Shown here: positions 45,921 to 54,467 of the stretch, one piece after another
Position numbering within the stretch: the first letter of the stretch is position 1
Layout of the letters: each line of letters begins with the position of its first letter
Source: an uncultured bacterium
Lineage (GTDB): Bacteria > Desulfobacterota > BSN033 > UBA1163
Direction of reading: 5' to 3'
Length of the DNA stretch: 55,836 nt
NCBI GenBank assembly: GCA_938002255.1
Contig: CALLAL010000049.1
Location: 1 to 55,836, forward strand
Notes under the pieces: model-generated
Told to the model about the DNA's origin: nothing
What the model saw: only the letters and a program-made list of their open reading frames with translations
The model's database searches: none
Made by a program: the position numbers and the translations under genes

Positions 45921-47405
45921 TTAATAATTTGCCAGTGGTTTTGTTTGATGGGAGTAAAGAGGTAATTTAACAATAAAGGAGCTTCCCTTTCCAGGTTCGC
46001 TTTCAACAGAAATTTCACCCTGATGAGCTTCCACAATCCATTTGCAGATGCTTAATCCAAGACCGCTTCCTCCTTGTTCTCTTGAGCGAGCCTTGTCTAC
46101 TCTGAAAAACCGCCTAAAAATTTTCTCTTGGTCCTCTTTAGCAATTCCGATCCCTGTATCCTTAACGATAATTTTGGCAAATCCATTCGTTCTTGTTTCT
46201 CCTAAATGGTTGGCGTTTGTCTGTTCAATGACTTCCCGGGAGAGGGTGATTAAAATATTTCCTCCCTCTTCCGTATATTTAATGCCATTTTCAATCAAGT
46301 TGATGAATAGTTCTCTTATTCGAAGAGGATCGCCTAAGATATGTATATCTGCATCGCGTTCAGAATGGTGATTGGCGACTTCAATCTGGATGTTTTTAGG
46401 TTGAGCCAGGATTTTCATCTGTTCAGTGATTCCATAAATAAATCGGTTCAGGGGAATATCTTCCTTATTTAAACGAATTTCACCGATATCGGCTTTCGAA
46501 AGAAGTAAGAGATCTTCCACAATCTTTGACATGCGATTGATCTCTTCCAGATTGCTCTCTAAGATTTGTTCATATTCATGAGGTTCTCTTTTTCTCCGAA
46601 GGGCAACTTCAACCTCACCTTTAAGGATGGTCAGAGGAGTCTTTAATTCGTGTGAAGCATCGGTCGTAAATTGCTTGATCTGGCGGAAGGACTGGTCGAG
46701 TCGGGAGATCATGTCATTGAACGTATCAATCAGCCTCGATATTTCATCTTTAACCTTCAGCGTCTGAATTCTCTGATTTAAATTTTGTGAGGTGATCATG
46801 CGGGCGGCTTGTGTAATGCGATCTACTGGTTTCAACGCCTTATGGGCTAAAAATTGCCCTCCTAAACTTGCAATCAAAAGGACGGAAGGGACTGTGATCA
46901 AGAGAAGGATCAGTAAGGTATTGAGGGCATCTTCTACCACTTCAAGAGAAGAGGCGACCTGGATGATTTTAGTCACTTGATTCTGTTCTGTGACAGGGTA
47001 GGTGATGATACGGAGGGGAGCATTGCCTATAGAACGGTTGGTCTCATAGGTGATCATGCCTTTAGAGGCATTGCGGAGGGCTTGAAGGCTGATGGGGAGT
47101 TGAATACTTTTTAGATTTTCGGATTTTCGACCAATTCTTCCTGATTCATCTAAAACTTGAATGAACTTGCCCACCGGCTTCAAGTTCATTGCCGCCTCAA
47201 AGGTCTGGTCAAAACCAAAACCCAAGAGCGGAGCAGAAGATTCCGAGGCAATCATTTCAGCAAGAGATCTCAATTTATTATCCACATCGCGATGAAGACT
47301 ACGAGAGAGGGTAAAGTACAGGAAACTGCTAAAAGAGATGAGGAGAATTCCCAAAATGAAAACATACCAGAGTGTCAGTTTAAAACGAAGGCTTCGGAAA
47401 TCCAT
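45921..47405 (-). CDS. Sensor histidine kinase, CusS/heavy-metal sensor type
   Basis: The 494-residue kinase has a periplasmic sensor flanked by membrane helices (about 12-32 and 162-184). A HAMP domain follows (LKPVDRITQAARMITSQNLN), then HisKA with H252 in FTTDASHELKTPL and a HATPase with GGSGLGLSICKWIVEAH. The layout matches CusS-type sensors, but no metal-efflux genes are nearby, so the signal is unknown. The response regulator is 23 bases upstream on the same strand. Confidence 0.88.
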   Translation of the reverse strand: MDFRSLRFKLTLWYVFILGILLISFSSFLYFTLSRSLHRDVDNKLRSLAEMIASESSAPLLGFGFDQTFEAAMNLKPVGKFIQVLDESGRIGRKSENLKSIQLPISLQALRNASKGMITYETNRSIGNAPLRIITYPVTEQNQVTKIIQVASSLEVVEDALNTLLILLLITVPSVLLIASLGGQFLAHKALKPVDRITQAARMITSQNLNQRIQTLKVKDEISRLIDTFNDMISRLDQSFRQIKQFTTDASHELKTPLTILKGEVEVALRRKREPHEYEQILESNLEEINRMSKIVEDLLLLSKADIGEIRLNKEDIPLNRFIYGITEQMKILAQPKNIQIEVANHHSERDADIHILGDPLRIRELFINLIENGIKYTEEGGNILITLSREVIEQTNANHLGETRTNGFAKIIVKDTGIGIAKEDQEKIFRRFFRVDKARSREQGGSGLGLSICKWIVEAHQGEISVESEPGKGSSFIVKLPLYSHQTKPLANY

Positions 47406-47428
47406 AGGTTTATGAAAAACACCTCAAT

Positions 47429-48106
47429 TTAAGGCCTGTCAGGTGATAGAATATATCCTACTCCTCGAATGGTATGGATTAACTTAGGTTCAAAATCTTT
47501 ATCAATCTTTTTTCTCAGGTAGTTGACGTAGACATCTATCACATTCGTCATGGAATCGAAATGATAGTCCCAGACGTGTTCCGAAATCATCGTTCTCGTC
47601 AGTACCTTATTGGGATTCCTCATAAAATATTCTAAAAGTGCATATTCTTTACTGGTCAGTTCGATCTCTTTACCACCTCGAACGACTCGATGAGTCACCG
47701 GAGAAAGAGTCAAATCAGCCAATTTAAGAAGTGGTTCGGTCTCAACTCTTTCCCGACGCAAAAGGGCCCGCACTCTGGCTAAAAAGACTTTAAATTCAAA
47801 TGGTTTGGTGAGGTAGTCATCACACCCTGAATCAAGGCCTTTCACAATATCATCAGCCGTATCTTTTGCTGTAACAATGAGAATAGGAACAGGATTTTTG
47901 TTTTCCCGGATTTTTCTTAATACTTCCATTCCGTTGATCTTTGGAATCATCAGATCGAGGACAATGAGGTCATACTCATTCACTTCGGACAGGTAAAGGC
48001 CTGTTTCTCCGTCGTAGGCTATGTCCACAGCATAATGCTCCTCTTCCAGTCCTTTCTTAATAAAATTGGCGACTTTGATTTCATCTTCAATGACAAGGAT
48101 CCTCAT
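47429..48106 (-). CDS. OmpR/PhoB-family response regulator
   Basis: The 225-residue regulator has a receiver domain (phosphoacceptor D51 in DLIVLDLMIPKINGMEVL; K at KPFEFKVFLARVRAL). A winged-helix DNA-binding domain with ELTSKEYALLEYFMRNPNKV and the VDVYVNYLRKKID recognition region follows. It is closest in pattern to CusR/CopR regulators and is paired with the downstream histidine kinase. Targets are unknown; no obvious direct repeats of an operator were seen. Confidence 0.92.
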   Translation of the reverse strand: MRILVIEDEIKVANFIKKGLEEEHYAVDIAYDGETGLYLSEVNEYDLIVLDLMIPKINGMEVLRKIRENKNPVPILIVTAKDTADDIVKGLDSGCDDYLTKPFEFKVFLARVRALLRRERVETEPLLKLADLTLSPVTHRVVRGGKEIELTSKEYALLEYFMRNPNKVLTRTMISEHVWDYHFDSMTNVIDVYVNYLRKKIDKDFEPKLIHTIRGVGYILSPDRP

Positions 48107-48141
48107 TGGCCATTTCCCACTGGATGACTAATCTCAATATG

Positions 48142-48169
48142 ATTATAAATTTAATAAAAAAAAAAGCAA
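48142..48169 (-). promoter_or_regulatory. Candidate sigma-70 promoter of the two-component operon
   Basis: On the minus strand a perfect TATAAT (48142-48147) lies 16 bases after TTGCTT (48164-48169), about 35 bases upstream of the regulator start. The spacer is an A/T tract. Confidence 0.42.
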
Positions 48170-48359
48170 TGATTTTCATTTGATCTGTTGCCTCCGGGAC
48201 CTTTTTCGGGGGGGTACCTAATGAATTGGTTGAGTTAAAAGGTTTGTTACGGGCTTAAGAATTGACCTATCCTGATACAGGCTTTTGTCTTGGAAGGGTT
48301 GACACCTAACCACCAACTTTGTTAGCATTTTGGAAATTTTGAAGAGGGGAGAGCACGTT

Positions 48360-49190
48360 TTGATAAAATTGGCAGGCGTTCAAATTTCGTGCAGTGAGAA
48401 TAAAGAGAGGAATATTGAGAAAGCTGTAGCATTTGCAAACATTGCCATTGAGCACGGAGCCCATTTTATCTGCTTTCAGGAACTTTTTACAACACACTGG
48501 TTTCCAAAGGAGATGAACCCAGACTGGTTCGCTCTGGCTGAATCCATCCCTGGGCCTACTGTAATGAGGTTGCAAAAGATAGCCACGGAATCTGAAGCTG
48601 TGATCATCTGTCCCATTTTTGAAAAGGCAGGACAAACATTTTATAACTCGGCCGTTGTGATTGATGCGGGTGGAGAAATTTTAGGGACCTATCGAAAAGT
48701 CCATGTCCCTCAAATTCCCCTTTGGGAGGAGCGATACTATTTTTCACCCGGAAATCTCGGATTTCCAATATTTCGAACAAGATATGCCGTTGTAGGAATT
48801 CAGATCTGTTGGGACAATTTTTTTCCGGAAGGATCGAGAATACTGGCCTTAAAGGGAGCCCAACTCATTTTCTCTCCGACGGCTGCGGCTTTTGCTTCCC
48901 AGGAAAAATGGAGGACAGCTATTTCAAGTAATGCCATGACGAATGGAGTCTTCATTTTCAGGGTCAACCGTGTCGGGAGTGAAGAGAAACAGGATTTTTA
49001 TGGGAAATCCTTCTGTGTCTCACCAGAAGGAGAATTAGTAGATAAGCCAAGCGGAATGAAAGAAGGTATTGTGTTGATGGATATCGATCTTAAACAGATT
49101 GATCGGGTCCGAAAAGAATGGCCCTTCTTAAAAGACCGAAAACCTGAAAATTATCGAGAGATTGTGGAGTTTGAGCGACCCACACTATAA
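48360..49190 (+). CDS. Nitrilase-superfamily carbon-nitrogen hydrolase, AguB-like
   Basis: The 276-residue protein has the Glu-Lys-Cys triad: E41 in FICFQELFTTHWF, K113 in YRKVHVPQIP and C150 in VGIQICWDNFFPEGSRI. The LWEERYYFSPGN segment resembles N-carbamoylputrescine amidase (AguB), a polyamine-synthesis enzyme. Other amidase branches are possible, and no agmatine genes are nearby. The TTG start at 48360 follows GAGGGGAG at 8 bases. An earlier in-frame TTG at 48330 has no ribosome site. Confidence 0.85.
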   Translation: MIKLAGVQISCSENKERNIEKAVAFANIAIEHGAHFICFQELFTTHWFPKEMNPDWFALAESIPGPTVMRLQKIATESEAVIICPIFEKAGQTFYNSAVVIDAGGEILGTYRKVHVPQIPLWEERYYFSPGNLGFPIFRTRYAVVGIQICWDNFFPEGSRILALKGAQLIFSPTAAAFASQEKWRTAISSNAMTNGVFIFRVNRVGSEEKQDFYGKSFCVSPEGELVDKPSGMKEGIVLMDIDLKQIDRVRKEWPFLKDRKPENYREIVEFERPTL

Positions 49191-49221
49191 CCGATTCATT
49201 TTTTGTTTAAAGGCAGACCCC

Positions 49222-49842
49222 ATGAACAAACGAAAAATTTATAAAGAATATGTTGAACCCATACTCATTGCTATCCTGATTGCCCTGTTTATTCGTACCT
49301 TTATTGTTCAGGCTTTTAAAATCCCTTCGAGCTCCATGGAGCCCACCCTTCAGGTTGGAGATCATATTCTGGTCAGTAAATTCATTTATGGGATAAAAAT
49401 CCCTTTCACTCAAAAGAAACTATTTCAATGGAAGACTCCCCAGAGAGGGGATACCATCGTCTTTATCTATCCCAAAGATCCTTCGAAAGATTTTATTAAA
49501 AGGGTGGTAGGAGTTGGTGGAGATCGAGTCGATATTGAAGGAAACAAGGTCTATATTAACGGAAAACCAATGGAAGATCCATGGGGATATTACGACTCGA
49601 AGAATGAGTGGCGCAGGAGTCTTGGGCCGATCGGCCCTTTTGAGCATGTGGTGGTTCCCAAAGATCATCTCTTTGTATTAGGAGATAATCGGGATAACAG
49701 TCAGGATAGTCGGTTCTGGGGCTTTGTGAATGTTAACGAAGTAAAAGGGAAGGCTTTTATCATCTATTTTTCGTGGGATCAGTCTGCCTCAAACCTTTTG
49801 GAAAAGATCAGGTGGAAGAGATTTTTAAAGGTGATTTATTGA
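49222..49842 (+). CDS. lepB: Signal peptidase I
   Basis: This 206-residue membrane protease cleaves signal peptides of exported proteins. One N-terminal helix (about 13-30) leads to the catalytic S38 in PSSSMEPTL. The lysine is K93 in KDFIKRVVGVGGD, and box E is LGDNRDNSQDSRFWGFV. Length matches single-helix SPase I. The frame is open to 49162, overlapping the hydrolase end; family alignment favours ATG 49222, although its ribosome site is weak. The last 7 bases overlap the end of ribF on the other strand. Confidence 0.94.
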   Translation: MNKRKIYKEYVEPILIAILIALFIRTFIVQAFKIPSSSMEPTLQVGDHILVSKFIYGIKIPFTQKKLFQWKTPQRGDTIVFIYPKDPSKDFIKRVVGVGGDRVDIEGNKVYINGKPMEDPWGYYDSKNEWRRSLGPIGPFEHVVVPKDHLFVLGDNRDNSQDSRFWGFVNVNEVKGKAFIIYFSWDQSASNLLEKIRWKRFLKVIY

Positions 49843-50777
49843 TTTAGAAAAACATTTCGATTGGCCCATTCGATATCCCTCTTGATTTGATCGATCAATT
49901 CTTTTAGCGACGAGAAGCGGATTTCATCTCGGATTCTTCTGATAAAGGAAACCTGAAGTTCATCCCCATAAATATCTTGATTAAAATTGAGAAGGTGCAC
50001 TTCAAGAGAAAGTCTTTGAACCCCGAAAGTTGGGTTGAATCCGAGGTTGGCTAAACCGTTTAAAACCTGACGGTGCCACTCCACTTTTACAGCATAGACT
50101 CCTGGTTTAGGGTACAACTCTTCGATCATTTCGATATTGGCAGTTGGAAAGCCCAGATTGTGTCCTCGCTGGGTTCCATGGATAACCCGTCCTATTACAA
50201 GGTAATCTCTTCCCAATAATTTGGAAGCTTTTTCGACTTCTCCATCTCGGATGAGTTCCCTAATTTTAGAACTGCTTACCGGAATATCATCTACCACTAA
50301 GGCATCAACCACTTCCACTTCGATCCCGAAAGAAGAACAGATCTTCTTAAGGGAATCAGCTGTTCCCGATTTCCCTTTTCCGAAACGGTAATTGTATCCA
50401 ATGATGATCTTCTTAGCGTGAATCTTCTCCATCAAAATTTGTTTTATAAAATCATGAGGAGCCATTTCAGAGAAAGCTTTCGTGAATCGAATGCAAAGAA
50501 CCTTTTCAACGCCTGTTTTTTCCATGAACATCATCTTTTTACGAAAGGGAGTTAGCAGGGGAGGGCATTGTTCAGGGGAGAGGATTTTAAGAGGGTGTGG
50601 GTCAAAAGTGATAACCACCGATTCGCCGTTCATTCTCTTTGCGTTATCAATGACTTTTTGGAAAATCCTTTGATGGCCTATATGAATACCATCGAAATTC
50701 CCCAGGGTGACCACGGGGTTTCTTATCTGACCTTTAAGATTTTCTATGCCCTGGATGATTTCCATAGTGAGTCTCAT
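49836..50777 (-). CDS. ribF: Bifunctional riboflavin kinase/FAD synthetase
   Basis: The 313-residue enzyme makes FMN and then FAD. The N-terminal adenylyltransferase half has VTLGNFDGIHIGHQRIF and YNYRFGKGKSG, with SSSKIRELIRDG, which corresponds to the KMSKS-like loop. The kinase half has RVIHGTQRGHNLGFPTANI and PKPGVYAVKV. Start options are ATG 50777, 3 bases after GGAG, or ATG 50765; the former has the ribosome site. It is convergent with lepB. Confidence 0.95.
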   Translation of the reverse strand: MRLTMEIIQGIENLKGQIRNPVVTLGNFDGIHIGHQRIFQKVIDNAKRMNGESVVITFDPHPLKILSPEQCPPLLTPFRKKMMFMEKTGVEKVLCIRFTKAFSEMAPHDFIKQILMEKIHAKKIIIGYNYRFGKGKSGTADSLKKICSSFGIEVEVVDALVVDDIPVSSSKIRELIRDGEVEKASKLLGRDYLVIGRVIHGTQRGHNLGFPTANIEMIEELYPKPGVYAVKVEWHRQVLNGLANLGFNPTFGVQRLSLEVHLLNFNQDIYGDELQVSFIRRIRDEIRFSSLKELIDQIKRDIEWANRNVFLNQ

Positions 50778-50800
50778 CTACTCCATCATTTACCCTTCGC

Positions 50801-50828
50801 TTGACTTTGATTAAAAAAAATATAAAAT
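50801..50828 (+). promoter_or_regulatory. Candidate sigma-70 promoter of tRNA-Leu
   Basis: TTGACT (50801-50806), a 16-base spacer and TAAAAT (50823-50828) lie 37 bases before the tRNA. Confidence 0.5.
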
Positions 50829-50864
50829 AGTAGTAATCTCTTTGCAATTCTACGGTACAAGGTA

Positions 50865-50954
50865 GCCGAAGTGGCGGAATTTGGTAGACGCGCTAGATTC
50901 AGGGTCTAGTGAGCAATTGGGCTCGTGGGGGTTCAAGTCCCCCCTTCGGCACCA
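50865..50954 (+). tRNA. tRNA-Leu (anticodon CAG)
   Basis: The acceptor stem GCCGAAG pairs with CTTCGGC, followed by discriminator A and an encoded CCA (50952-50954). The anticodon arm CTAGA/TCTAG encloses TTCAGGG, placing CAG at 50900-50902. A long variable arm (GAGCAATTGGGCTC, nearly all paired) marks a class II leucine tRNA. The T arm is GGGGG TTCAAGT CCCCC. It reads CUG codons. No other tRNA was found in the window. Confidence 0.96.
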
Positions 50955-50987
50955 CATTTTGTTGTTTATCGTAATACCTTTTAACCC

Positions 50988-53057
50988 TTACCTTGCCTTA
51001 AGATAGAGATTCAAATCAAATTTGAAGAAATCGGTGGAGGGGGCTATCCTTGTTGCGACCATCCCGGTGGGTCCTGTTCCTTCCTTGAAGCATTCCAGGA
51101 TAGCATCTTTACCAAGAGTCATCTGACCTGTTTTAGGATCAATCTTCATAAACTCTATCCCTTCGGGGATTTGGAAGTTTTTAACCTCCCTTTCCTTTAA
51201 AACCTTCGACATAAAATTGACCCAGATCGGGGAGGCTGCACGAGCACCGGTTTCATTCTCTCCAAGAGGTTTTTCTCCATCAAAACCAACCCAAACCCCA
51301 GTAATGAGATCAGGGGTATAGCCAATGAACCAGGCATCAAAGAAGTGGTCTGTTGTTCCTGTCTTTGCCGCTACTGGCCTTCCAAGAGCCTTTGCCCTCC
51401 ATCCCGTTCCATTCTGGACGACACTCTCCAGAAGGCTTGTCATAAGATAGGCCGTTTGGGGACTGATAACCTGCTCCGTGGAGTTGAACATCTCAGATAA
51501 AAAAAGTGGAAGATTTTCTTCGAGTAAATTTCCGTTTCTGTCGAGTATTTTCTGAATGAAGATGGGTTTGAATAATTTTCCTTGATTGGCAAATACAGCA
51601 TAAGCCTTTGTCAATTCATAAAGAGTGAGACTTGAAGAGCCCAGAGCCATGGCAAGATTGTCATGAAGGGGTGAAGATACTCCAAGGTTCCTTGCATAAT
51701 CTTTTATATAATCTATGCCTATGTCACGGGCAATTTTAACAGCGACCACATTGATGGAGTGGGTGAGAGCATTCCGAAGAGTGGTCGGGCCTAAAAATTT
51801 TTCATTAAAGTTTTTGGGCTTCCATTTCTTATTCCCAAATTCGAAGGCAATAGGTGAGTCCACAACGATGGAGGCGGGTGTGTAACCTCGATCTAAAGCG
51901 GAGGCGAAAACAATCGGCTTAAAGGCGGATCCGGTCTGCCTTAAGGCTTGAGTCGCGCGGTTAAACTGGCTTTTTTTATAATTTCTGCCTCCGACCATAC
52001 TCTTGACATAGCCGGTTTCAAGGTCGAAACAGATCAGCGCTCCCTCGACAGAAGGAATCATATCTCCAGAAGGGTATTTTTGCCTCTTTTCGATTTCTTT
52101 CAAACCCGCCTCCATGGCTTCCTGAGCTGCTTCCTGGGCTTTTAAATCAAGAGTGGTATAAACATGTAATCCACCCTTATAAAGAAGATCTTTTCCATAT
52201 TTTTCCTCGATATATCTTCTTACATGTTCGACAAAATGAGGGGCTTTATCAATCGAAGGAACCTGTTTCCCTCTAAAGATTAAAGGTGATTGGAGTGCCT
52301 TTTGAAACTCACTTTGAGAGATATATCCTTCATCAACCATACGATTTAATATATAGATCTGTCTTTTTTTGGCCTGATCGAGATGTTGATGGGGAGAGTA
52401 TTTAGAGGGAGCCTGGGGAAGCCCGGCAAGAAGAGCTGATTCCGCAAGATTAATCTCCTCAATTGTTTTACCAAAATAATTTTCTGCAGCTGCAGCCACT
52501 CCATAAGCTCCGTGCCCGAGGTAGATTTGATTAAGATAGAGATAGAGGATTTCCTCTTTCGTGAGGTATTTTTCAATCTTGAATGAGAGGATGGCTTCCC
52601 GTATCTTTCTGGATAAACTCTTTTCCGGTGTAAGGAGAAGTGATTTAACTACCTGCTGGGTGATGGTGCTCCCTCCCTGGACGATCTCACCCGAAAAGAT
52701 GTTTTTGAATAAAGCTCTTAAAATAGCGAAATAATCGAGGCCTTTATGCTGGAAAAATCTGGAATCTTCCCCAGCTACAAAAGCCTGGATGAGATGAGAC
52801 GGTATTCTATCTAAAGAGACCACTTCTCTTTTTTCAATGAAAAATTCTCCAATGATTTCTCCATCATCGGAGTAGAATTTAGTAACGGTAGGAGGGGCAT
52901 AATTCTTTAGGTTTTCAATGCTTGGAAGGTCATGGCTGAAATAGTAATAAGAAGAGATTCCAAATACGAGGATAGATGTTAAGGAGACCATTGTGGCAGA
53001 GATAAAAATTTTAACAGATGCTTCTGTCAAAATTGATTTCATAATCATTATTAACAC
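50988..53057 (-). CDS. mrcA: Penicillin-binding protein 1A (bifunctional class A)
   Basis: This 689-residue peptidoglycan synthase has a cytoplasmic start and one membrane helix (about 17-40). The GT51 glycosyltransferase domain has FVAGEDSRFFQHKG and QGGSTITQQVVKSLLL. The transpeptidase domain has the nucleophile in TGSAFKPIVFASALDRG, an SIN-type SxN motif in THSINVVAVK, and KTGTTDHFFDAW. It polymerises and cross-links the cell wall from the periplasmic face. The start is GTG 53057 or ATG 53048 or 53042; none has a clear ribosome site. Confidence 0.93.
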   Translation of the reverse strand: MLIMIMKSILTEASVKIFISATMVSLTSILVFGISSYYYFSHDLPSIENLKNYAPPTVTKFYSDDGEIIGEFFIEKREVVSLDRIPSHLIQAFVAGEDSRFFQHKGLDYFAILRALFKNIFSGEIVQGGSTITQQVVKSLLLTPEKSLSRKIREAILSFKIEKYLTKEEILYLYLNQIYLGHGAYGVAAAAENYFGKTIEEINLAESALLAGLPQAPSKYSPHQHLDQAKKRQIYILNRMVDEGYISQSEFQKALQSPLIFRGKQVPSIDKAPHFVEHVRRYIEEKYGKDLLYKGGLHVYTTLDLKAQEAAQEAMEAGLKEIEKRQKYPSGDMIPSVEGALICFDLETGYVKSMVGGRNYKKSQFNRATQALRQTGSAFKPIVFASALDRGYTPASIVVDSPIAFEFGNKKWKPKNFNEKFLGPTTLRNALTHSINVVAVKIARDIGIDYIKDYARNLGVSSPLHDNLAMALGSSSLTLYELTKAYAVFANQGKLFKPIFIQKILDRNGNLLEENLPLFLSEMFNSTEQVISPQTAYLMTSLLESVVQNGTGWRAKALGRPVAAKTGTTDHFFDAWFIGYTPDLITGVWVGFDGEKPLGENETGARAASPIWVNFMSKVLKEREVKNFQIPEGIEFMKIDPKTGQMTLGKDAILECFKEGTGPTGMVATRIAPSTDFFKFDLNLYLKAR

Positions 53058-53100
53058 TTATAACAATTAAGATAAGAATTTGTTTGATTTTTTAAAATGT

Positions 53101-53129
53101 AATATACAATAAAGGCAGGGATTTAACAA
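53101..53129 (-). promoter_or_regulatory. Candidate sigma-70 promoter of PBP1A
   Basis: On the minus strand TTGTTA (53124-53129), a 17-base spacer and TATATT (53101-53106) lie about 45 bases upstream of the gene. Confidence 0.38.
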
Positions 53130-53208
53130 TTAGTTACATTTTGTTTTGCAATTTTGAGGTATGGAAACTTTAATGGGGAGCGCAATTGGGCGATTCTCTG
53201 ACCTTACT

Positions 53209-53661
53209 TCAATCCTTTTTAGATATCCAATCCAGAACAAACTTTGAAAATATTTTAAAATCATCTAAATTCTGTAAGCTTTCATAAAGCTTCTCAGCAT
53301 CAAATTCATTGGGCAAGTAATCATGGATAATTCTATTCCGAAACGAAGGCATTCCTTTAATCTTTTCAGCAAATTCCCGAGGGATAATTCCACTATCCGC
53401 CAGAGCCAGAATGGCCTCGGCTTCGCTCTCCCTTACCTTCCAAAGTGAAAGGGCTGAGGTGATATGGGCAGCGATTCGAGTGATATCCTGTATAGCGCAG
53501 GCCAAACTATATTTGATGGCCTTAATTTGTATGGAATTTTCTCTTTTGAGAAAAAAGGATTTATCTTGGATAGGAATAGATCGGATATCCTGGAGCTGCC
53601 TCTCGATGTTATGGAGATACTCAATAATCCTATCTTTTCTGACCAATTCCTTAGCCTTCAT
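53209..53661 (-). CDS. hepT: HepT-like HEPN RNase toxin
   Basis: This 150-residue all-helical DUF86/HEPN protein has the motif RNRIIHDY at residues 108-115, which fits RNxxxHxY. In characterised HepT toxins this motif forms the RNase active site, and the tyrosine (here Y115) is AMPylated by MntA to neutralise it. The start overlaps the stop of the nucleotidyltransferase gene by 4 bases, as expected of a toxin-antitoxin operon. All catalytic residues are present, so the toxin should be active. No function beyond cell-growth control or phage defence can be inferred. Confidence 0.85.
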   Translation of the reverse strand: MKAKELVRKDRIIEYLHNIERQLQDIRSIPIQDKSFFLKRENSIQIKAIKYSLACAIQDITRIAAHITSALSLWKVRESEAEAILALADSGIIPREFAEKIKGMPSFRNRIIHDYLPNEFDAEKLYESLQNLDDFKIFSKFVLDWISKKD

Positions 53662-54095
53662 TCCAGTAAACCCTCACGAATTCTTTTGAAGAGCATCTCT
53701 TTGGATTCATCAAGGTAGGGTTTCAATTCAAAATATCGATTCATTACTTCAGTCTCAAAGTCAATCTTTGACTGTTCATCTTTAATCAAAATGGGAATTC
53801 CTTCCTTCAGCACATTATACTGTAAAACAAGAGGCAGAACATTGAGGATTCTTAAATCGATTCTGTCAGTGTGAATGTGATCAACTAAGGCGGAGAAGAT
53901 TCTTTTTTCCTTTTCGAGATATCCCTTCATATCCGATAGGGTCAGATAAACAGCCACATCAATATCACTTTCAGAATGGGAGGCGCTATGAGCAAGAGAA
54001 CCGTAGAGATATGCAAAAAGGACGCTCTCTTCTCCTTCGATCACATCCTTGATAGCCTTTAAAAGGATATTTTTATCTTTCTTCTTATCTTTCAT
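53658..54095 (-). CDS. mntA: MntA-like nucleotidyltransferase antitoxin
   Basis: The 145-residue minimal nucleotidyltransferase has YGSLAHSASHSESDIDVAV, which fits GSx10DxD (G32, S33, D44, D46), and a third acidic residue D80 in RIDLRIL. In the HepT-MntA system this enzyme inactivates HepT by adding AMP units to its tyrosine. An ATG at 54134 is in frame, but it lies at about the predicted transcript start. ATG 54095 is preceded by GGTGG and agrees better with the family start. Confidence 0.85.
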   Translation of the reverse strand: MKDKKKDKNILLKAIKDVIEGEESVLFAYLYGSLAHSASHSESDIDVAVYLTLSDMKGYLEKEKRIFSALVDHIHTDRIDLRILNVLPLVLQYNVLKEGIPILIKDEQSKIDFETEVMNRYFELKPYLDESKEMLFKRIREGLLE

Positions 54096-54136
54096 GTCCA
54101 CCCATATGGGCTGCACAGTGTATCCCCAACACATTC

Positions 54137-54165
54137 AGTGTAATGTAGTGCGGCCCTTCAGTCAA
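54137..54165 (-). promoter_or_regulatory. Candidate sigma-70 promoter of mntA-hepT
   Basis: On the minus strand TTGACT (54160-54165), a 17-base spacer and TACACT (54137-54142). It places transcription near 54130, about 35 bases before ATG 54095. Confidence 0.5.
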
Positions 54166-54374
54166 GATATTTCAAACTTGGGATCACACAGGGCTTCAAA
54201 GGTGTAGAGATCTCATCCTTGACATCCATCAAAAAAACCCTCTGAATTTCTAATTTCCTTATAACAAAATTTGTCACTTTCTGGACAAAAAAAAGAGATG
54301 ATGGTGACGTGGACTCAAAAAGAAAAATCTAAAAACACGAACTTGTAAAAAAAATATAAATTGAAAAGCTAATG

Positions 54375-54413
54375 ATTACAAAATATTATATGACAATAAA
54401 ATTGTTTTGTAAT
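54375..54413. promoter_or_regulatory. Nested inverted repeat upstream of the pilA promoter
   Basis: ATTACAAAA (54375-54383) and TTTTGTAAT (54405-54413) are exact inverse complements. Inside them ACAAT and ATTGT (54393-54405) form a second palindrome. The element ends 12 bases before the -24 box of pilA and could be a regulator site. The rest of 54166-54374 is AT-rich with no gene. Confidence 0.4.
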
Positions 54414-54424
54414 TCTCTTTCTTT

Positions 54425-54441
54425 TTGGCACAGATTATGCT
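54425..54441 (+). promoter_or_regulatory. Sigma-54 promoter of pilA
   Basis: TTGGCACAGATTATGCT has GG and GC exactly 10 bases apart and differs from the consensus mainly by ATGCT in place of TTGCT. The expected start near 54452 leaves a leader of about 140 bases. It matches the pilB promoter and fits control by PilR. Confidence 0.82.
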
Positions 54442-54467
54442 CAATAAATCTTCAAAAATTTAGGTGT

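Noticed and set aside
48218-48242. C/G-rich hairpin-like stretch upstream of the two-component operon as a terminator or riboswitch
   Set aside because: Pairing is short, needs wobble pairs and does not match any known leader.
53160-53246. A 28-codon plus-strand frame starting METLMGSAIG
   Set aside because: It has no ribosome site and runs antisense into the end of hepT.
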